Source: Corythoichthys intestinalis (taxonomy: Eukaryota; Chordata; Actinopteri; Syngnathiformes; Syngnathidae). Taken from it: a DNA stretch of 64,000 bases. The notes beneath the pieces were generated by a model, which saw nothing but the letters and a program-made list of their open reading frames with translations, made no database searches and was not told the DNA's origin. This document shows positions 58,374-64,000 of the stretch, piece by piece. Position 1 is the first letter of the stretch. Each line of letters opens with the position of its first letter. Made by a program: the position numbers and the translations under genes. The DNA lies in the NCBI RefSeq assembly GCF_030265065.1, contig NC_080398.1, forward strand, positions 930,001 through 994,000. The letters run 5' to 3'.

Positions 58374-59750
58374 CAGTGCCTTGCAAAAGTATTCGGCCCC
58401 CTTGAATCTTGCAACCTTTCGCCACATTTCAGGCTTCAAACATAAAGATATGAAATTTAATTTTTTTGTCAAGAATCAACAACAAGTGGGACACAATCGT
58501 GAAGTGGAACAACATTTATTGGATAATTTAAACTTTTTTAACAAATAAAAAACTGAAAAGTGGGGCGTGCAATATTATTCGGCCCCTTTACTTTCAGTGC
58601 AGCAAACTCACTCCAGAAGTTCAGTGAGGATCTCTGAATGATCCGATGTTGTCCTAAATGACCGATGATGATAAATAGAATCCACCTGTGTGTAATCAAG
58701 TCTCCGTATAAATGCACCTGCTCTGTGATAGTCTCAGGGTCTCAGGCCCATGATCACTCTGGATGAACTGCAGAGATCTACAGCTGAGGTGGGAGAGTCT
58801 GTCCATAGGACAACAATCAGTAGTACACAGCACAAATCTGGCCTTTATGGAAGAGTGGCAAGAAGAAAACAATTTCTCAAAGATATCCATAAAAAGTCTC
58901 GTATAAAGTTTGCCACAAGCCACCTGGGAGACAACACCAAACAAGTGGAAGAAGGTGCTCTGGTCAGATGAAACCAAAATTGAACTTTTTGGCCACAATG
59001 CAAAACGATATGTTTGGCGTAAAAGCAACACAGCTCATCACCGAACACACCATCCCCACTGTCAAACATAGTGGTGGCAGCATCATGGTTTGGGCCTGCT
59101 TTTCTTCAGCAGGGACAGGGAAGATGGTTAAAATTGACGGGAAGATGGATGCAGCCAAATACAGGAACATTCTGGAAGAAAACCTGTTGGTATCTGCACA
59201 AGACCTGAGACTGGGACGGAGATTTATCTTCCAACAGGACAATGATCCAAAACATAAAGCCAAATCTACAATGGAATGGTTCAAAAATAAACGTATCCAG
59301 GTGTTAGAATGGCCAAGTCAAAGTCCAGACCTGAATCCAATCGAGAATCTGTGGAAAGAGCTGAAGACTGCTGTTCACAAACACTCTCCATCCAACCTCA
59401 CTGAGCTCGAGCTGTTTTGCAAGGAAGAATGGGCAAGAATGTCAGTCTCTCGATGTGCAAAACTGATAGAAACATACCCCAAGCGACTTGCAGCTGTCAT
59501 TGGAGCAAAAGGCGGCGCTACAAAGTATTAACGCAAGGGGGCCGAATAATATTGCACGCCCCACTTTTCAGTTTTTTATTTGTTAAAAAAGTTTCAATTA
59601 TCCAATAAATTTTGTTCCACTTCACGATTGTGTCCCACTTGTTGTTGATTCTTGACAAAAAATTAAAATTTTATATCTTTATGTTTGAAGCCTGAAATGT
59701 GGCGAAAGGTTGCAAGGTTCAAGGGGGCCGAATACTTTTGCAAGGCACTG
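58374..59750 (+). mobile_element. Tc1 element with intact ends (CAGTGCCTTGCAAAAG)
   Basis: The inverted ends CAGTGCCTTGCAAAAGTATT and AATACTTTTGCAAGGCACTG continue for about 200 bp and are flanked by TA. It is about 1.38 kb, somewhat shorter than a full Tc1 (about 1.6 kb) because the 5' part of the transposase is missing. Confidence 0.9.
58750..59531 (+). pseudogene. Tc1 transposase, 5' truncated and frameshifted
   Basis: The first frame reads MITLDELQRSTAEVGESVHRTTIS to QFLKDIHKKSRIKFATSHLG. The catalytic WSDETK (first Asp, near 58962) lies in another frame. The longest frame, 58968-59531, carries [32 protein letters not shown] (second Asp) and NPIENLWKELK (Glu), and finishes at the usual end GGATKY. 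About 90 N-terminal residues with the paired-type DNA-binding domain are missing, and two phase changes occur near 58955 and 59040. Confidence 0.85.
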
Positions 59751-59829
59751 TATATGACTTTTAAAACATCAATATAAATTTGATTATTTCACCTATAAAA
59801 TTCATTTTTTTGTGTGTTGCCGCTTCCAT

Positions 59830-62800
59830 TCACAATCCCATCTCCACAACGTTTGCCGGCGGCGCTTCGTCTCGCCTGTACACGCTCACGGTCACGTCCA
59901 CCGACTCAGAGCCGCAGCGGTTGCGGACCAGCACGGTGAATTTGCCAGAGTTTTCTGTGCGGACGTCGCTGATGGTGATGGTGCTGCAGCCTGGCTCCCT
60001 GGTGATAAAGTACTGGTCCTCGCCGGCGATCTCGCGCTCATTGCGCAGCCAGAAGACATCCGGGACCGGGTCGCCCTCGATGAAGCACGTCAGGCACAGA
60101 GACTGTGGAGGGGAACGTTGTGTAGTTTTCAACATTTAATCACCGTGTCATTTTATATCTTACCTTTCCCTCCATGATAGCCACAACATCTGGAAGACCT
60201 TTAGTCACTTTGGCCCGATCTGAAACAAATTCAGTCCCAGATGACACATGCTCTTAAATATTCTTCTTGAAGACATCTTGTTAACACTTTATTTGACAGT
60301 GGGTTCAAAAGACTGTCATAAGTCCGTCATAATTATGATATGACACTGTCATTGGATGAAAGAGATGCGAACTGGACATAAGTCGAGTTAGTGACATCGT
60401 TTGCTGACAGTCTTATGAACCCAATGTCAAATAAATATCTTTGCAACTCACTTTTCTCAATGACGGCTTCTTGCCTGAAAGGATGAAAAGAAGATGTCAA
60501 ATTAGCATCCCGGCAAAACATGCTGCATAATTTAAAACAAAAGCAAACACATCTTACTTCAGCCTCTGATGCTCCGTCAAAGCATCTGCAAATGCTATGA
60601 GTAAAAAATAGATTATTGCAGTAACGTTACATACATGACAAATCTCGCATGCACCCCCACCTTGTCCCGCCAGGTCCAGGTGACGCGTATGCGTCTCGAC
60701 ACCGTCAAACATATCCAAGGTGTATTTGCCTTTGTCGTTCTCTGTTGGGTTGAAAATGTCCATCCAAACCGTGTGGACGTTGCTTCCCATCCTGACCCGG
60801 GACTGTGGTTCCATTTGTTTCCCCCTGTGGGAAAATCACAGGGGCGGAGCTTAGGGGGTGCTAGGGCACCTAGCTAGGTGCTAAGTGGCACCTAGCTAGG
60901 TGCTAAGTGGCACCTAGCTAGGTGCTAAGTGGCACCTAGCTAGGTGCTAAGTGGCACCTAGGTCTCTGGCAGTGTTTTTAATCCGGTGCTTGGACATACC
61001 TTACTACTCGGCAAAACGTCGTACACAATGCTCAGCGTGCTTGCGCAAGTATCCGCACGCACGCATGCGCACATCGGTTAGAAGCGGCGAGTACTCAGTA
61101 TTTTTGTTTTTATTTTGTTTTTTAGAACTTTTCATTGCCTCAAAGATATATGTTTATAGAAGGGTTGTTCCGATCACGTTTTTTTGCTCCCGATCCGATC
61201 CAGATCGTTTTAGTTTGAGTATCTGCCGATCCCGATATTTCCCGATCCAATTGCTTTTTTTCCCCTCCCGATTCAATTCCAATCATTCCCGATAATTTTT
61301 CCCGATCATATACATTTTGGCAATGCATTAAGAAAAAAATGAATAAAACTCGGACGAATATATACATTCAACATACAGTACATAAGTACTGTATTTGTTT
61401 ATTATGACAATAAATCCTCAAGATTACATTTACATTATTAACATTCTTTCTGTGAGAGCGATCCACGGATAGAAAGACTTGTAATTCTTAAAGGACAAAT
61501 GTGACTTTGTATATTGTGACTAAATATTGCCATCTAGTGTATTTGTTGAGCTTTCAATAAATGACACTGTAGCCATTTAACTGTTGTGCCCAAATGCATG
61601 ATGGGAAGTGCACCCATGACTGTGCGTAGTGGTACCAATTGATATATCTTCTCTGCGTTGGGAAATAATATAGGGTGTTAAGAAAAAGATCAATTACTAC
61701 CTTTCTTCTCCACATTGATTCCCACGATATTTCTAATCGTAGTTAGAGGGATTGTAAGGCTTTAGCCAATTAAAAAAAGGCTCCACAGGCTGCCAAAATT
61801 CACTCTACTCATTTTACGTTGCCTTTTAGCTCTGTATATAGGTAAAACGGCGCCATTACAGATTGACTGCGACAATGCGTGAGTGGGTCGTGCAGCGCAT
61901 GTGTTGATTGCGTTAAATATTTTAACGTGATAAACTTTTTAAAAAATTAATTATCGCCGTTAACGGGATAAATTTGATAACCCTACCTTAAGCCTACACT
62001 AAAGACTCTGGATGAGTGTAAGATATTATGTCTGTAACGTTAAATACAATTAGAAAACGATTTAATTTAAAAAAAAAAAAAATAAATAAATAAAAGAAGG
62101 CATGTCCGATATTTTTTTGCCGATTCCGATACTTTGAAAATGACATGATCGGATCCGATCGATCGGCATCCCGATATATCTCGACATATCTCTAGTTTAT
62201 AGTCATCGTACCCGGGGCCTGTTCACATTTGTTCCACCAATGGACAAATAGGCAACTTATTACAAAACCATCAACACGTAAATCCTAAATCTCCATGTTT
62301 ATATCATAACTCATTGGCTGCCACTGACGACGCGAGGCGTCCAATTCGTTTGAAATGGGAGGGTTGGCTAGTGTTAAACTAGGGATAAATTCATTTAAAT
62401 CACAGCAGAAAGATGAAAAGATTCACATCATCGTCAGTGGCCCTAAAAAAGTAAATAACAATAGTTGTATTATCTTTATGTCCAGCAGGTGGTGCTACAG
62501 GCTTGCTATAAAAATGCCTAATATTTAGGTTTTAATATTAAGTTTTTTTTTTTGGTCTGTTTAGTTCAATTGAACTACAAATGCACAATAAATCTATCTA
62601 AATTGCAGAATTTTTATTATTAGATATATATATTTTTTATCAATACAGGGCACTACTTAAAGCAACATTGGAATAAATTCTCCCTTCTGATTTTCATGGC
62701 TTACTTAAAGCTCCAGGTGGTCTTCAAGTAGCTGATATAATACGTGAGGCAGCAGTAGAGCCTGAAACCTTCTGCCGTGCTCTGAACCCTCAGCGGACCT

Positions 62801-62923
62801 GCTGACAATCCTGGAGAGATGGAAAGATGGATGCCAAGTCGATACAGCACATTGATGCGGGCTTCAAGTGCGTGGCTCGCTCACCGCATTGTCTGCTCAG
62901 CTGCTGGAGGAGCTTGTCGTACT
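59830..62923 (-). CDS. myom3: Myomesin-3, C-terminal exons (5' part outside window)
   Basis: Seven exons: 62885-62923, 62705-62810, 60661-60824, 60558-60594, 60452-60474, 60164-60219 and 59830-60102. They close in phase at every junction and end VVEMGL, TGA. In order: a helical linker (YDKLLQQLSRQC), an Ig domain (RLYCCLTYYISYLKTTWSFK to NPTENDKGKYTLDMFDG), a linker helix (AFADALTEHQRLKQEAVIEKN), then the terminal Ig domain (GLPDVVAIMEGKSLCLTC, WLRNE, ENSGKFTVLVRNRCGSE). This is the C-terminal end of myomesins, where the last Ig domain forms the antiparallel dimer in the sarcomere M-band. Synteny with pnrc2 and srsf10 points to myom3 rather than myom1 or myom2. Upstream exons lie beyond 64000 or are not recognised. 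Confidence 0.92.
60868..60962. repeat. Palindromic 22-bp tandem array in a myom3 intron
   Basis: Four units of TGGCACCTAGCTAGGTGCTAAG type stand in a row. Each unit contains the perfect palindrome CACCTAGCTAGGTG. The array starts right beside GGGGCGGAGCTTAGGGGGTG, which looks like a transposon end. Confidence 0.85.
61160..62194. mobile_element. hAT-Q element, complete (myom3 intron)
   Basis: The ends AAGGGTTGTTCCGATCACG and TCGACATATCTCTA are flanked by exact duplications GTTTATAG (61152-61159 and 62195-62202). Segment 61499-61560 is the uninterrupted relative of the ISL2EU insertion site at 2256. It is non-coding. Confidence 0.85.
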
Positions 62924-63300
62924 CTGAGAAGAAACATAAACACTGATAATAATAAGCGGCGGCTGACATTTACGACCGAATGAGCTGTAATGAGTGCACC
63001 AGGTCACTCGCTGGCGACGTTATAAAGAAATACAGTCAATCTAATTGAGAGGATTGGCAGCGAATGACCATGTTTCAGTGCCATTGACGACAATAGACGT
63101 CCTGTGTATTTTGAACTTAACCATACACCGAATCAAAATCTTAACCAATTGTTAAAATGACAATATGCTCACAGGACAAGACAAAAAATAAAAGTGATAT
63201 CGCACATTTTTCAGATATTACAAAATTTACCATGATTCTATTTTGATTCAAGGGCGTTCGGTCAATAAAATAGGATAAGATTACATTTTACATTACGCTT

Positions 63301-63306
<6 letters not shown>

Positions 63307-63343
<37 letters not shown>
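63307..63343. repeat. Poly(A) run before hAT-A
   Basis: About 37 consecutive A on the plus strand, 10 bp left of the next hAT-A insertion. Confidence 0.9.
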
Positions 63344-63344
<1 letters not shown>

Positions 63345-63353
63345 CATTTTAAC

Positions 63354-63943
63354 TAGGGCTGTCAAAATTATTGCGTTAACGGGCGTTAATTATTTTTTTA
63401 AATTAATCATGTAAAAATATTTGACGCAATTAACGCACATGCCCCGCTCAAACAGATTAAAATGACAGCAGTGTAATGTCCGCTTGTTACTTGTTTTTTT
63501 GTTTTTGGGTGTTTGGCGCCCTCTGCTGGCGCTTGGGTCCTAATGATTTTATGGGTTTAAGCACAATAAGTGAGCATGGTGTAATTATTGACATCAACAA
63601 TGGCGAGCTACTAGTTTATTTTTTGATTGAAAATTTTACAAATTTTATCAAAACGAAAACATTAAGATGGGTTTTAATATAAAATTTCTATAACTTGTAC
63701 TAACATTTATCTTTTAAGAACTACAATGCCATCTTGTTGATTTATTGGTATAATAAACAAATACAGTACTTATGTACCGTATGTTGAATGTATATATCGG
63801 TCTTGTGTCTTATCTTTCCATTCCAACAATAATCTACAGAAAAATATGGCATATTTTATAGATGGTTTGAATGGCGATTAATTACAATTAATTTTTAAGC
63901 TGTAATTAACTCGATTAAAAATTTTAATCGTTTGACAGCCCTA
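63354..63943. mobile_element. hAT-A element (myom3 intron)
   Basis: The ends TAGGGCTGTCAAAATTATTG and CGTTTGACAGCCCTA are flanked by exact duplications ATTTTAAC (63346-63353 and 63944-63951). It is non-coding. Confidence 0.9.
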
Positions 63944-64000
63944 ATTTTAACTAGTGTTGCACCAATACCAGCTTGAATTTCCTGATGGTGGAAAACACAG

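Noticed and set aside
60868-60962. Direct repeats with palindromes, CRISPR-like at first glance
   Set aside because: There are no spacers; it is a simple 22-bp tandem array in myom3.
62705-62761. Shorter myom3 exon starting after TTTCAG at 62762
   Set aside because: Reading further upstream to the acceptor at 62811 adds LSAGPLRVQSTAEGF in phase, which fits the Ig domain and the preceding exon; the shorter exon does not join in frame.

Overview
The window is vertebrate DNA, almost certainly from a teleost fish. It holds four host genes spread among a very dense layer of DNA transposons. The gene order pnrc2 (+), srsf10 (-), fabp10a (-), myom3 (-, 3' part only) matches the human 1p36.11 neighbourhood PNRC2-SRSF10-MYOM3. 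A fish-type liver fatty acid binding protein, fabp10a, sits between srsf10 and myom3. The transposon mix (many hAT miniature elements, fish Tc1 elements, pogo-like elements with CCGTATTTTTCGG ends) fits a percomorph fish. I cannot name the species from sequence alone.

Layout. Bases 1-17,000 hold no host gene I can defend, only a stack of hAT, ISL2EU and pogo copies and unassigned DNA. Bases 17,100-32,300 are pnrc2: a CpG-rich promoter with two inverted CCAAT boxes, two upstream exons, a 12.2 kb intron made almost wholly of nested hAT elements, and a single coding exon with its 3'UTR. Bases 32,500-37,100 are intergenic transposons nested up to three deep. Bases 37,216-50,331 are srsf10: six coding exons on the minus strand, including a U12-type AT-AC intron and two introns that are almost entirely one Tc1-like element. 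Bases 50,768-52,475 are fabp10a: four exons with a TATA box and an HNF1-like site, and an intron filled by a minisatellite with inverted-repeat ends. Bases 53,100-59,750 are intergenic pogo, hAT and Tc1 elements. Bases 59,830-62,923 are the last seven exons of myom3.

The splice models of srsf10, fabp10a and myom3 close in frame at every junction. That, plus family-typical protein sequence, is the main support for the calls. Transposon boundaries rest mostly on exact or near-exact 8-bp (hAT), TA (Tc1/pogo) or TTAA duplications. In several cases a second copy in the window shows the empty site.

The most interesting points are: a TIR-flanked 1 kb minisatellite in fabp10a intron 2; a 77-codon upstream ORF in pnrc2 that crosses an exon junction and stops 19 nt before the main ATG; the srsf10 AT-AC intron; srsf10 intron 3, which shrinks to about 51 nt when its transposon is removed; an ISL2EU deletion derivative that keeps the first exon of both its genes; and a chimeric hAT family. 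No rRNA, tRNA, CRISPR array or retrovirus-like element was recognised.
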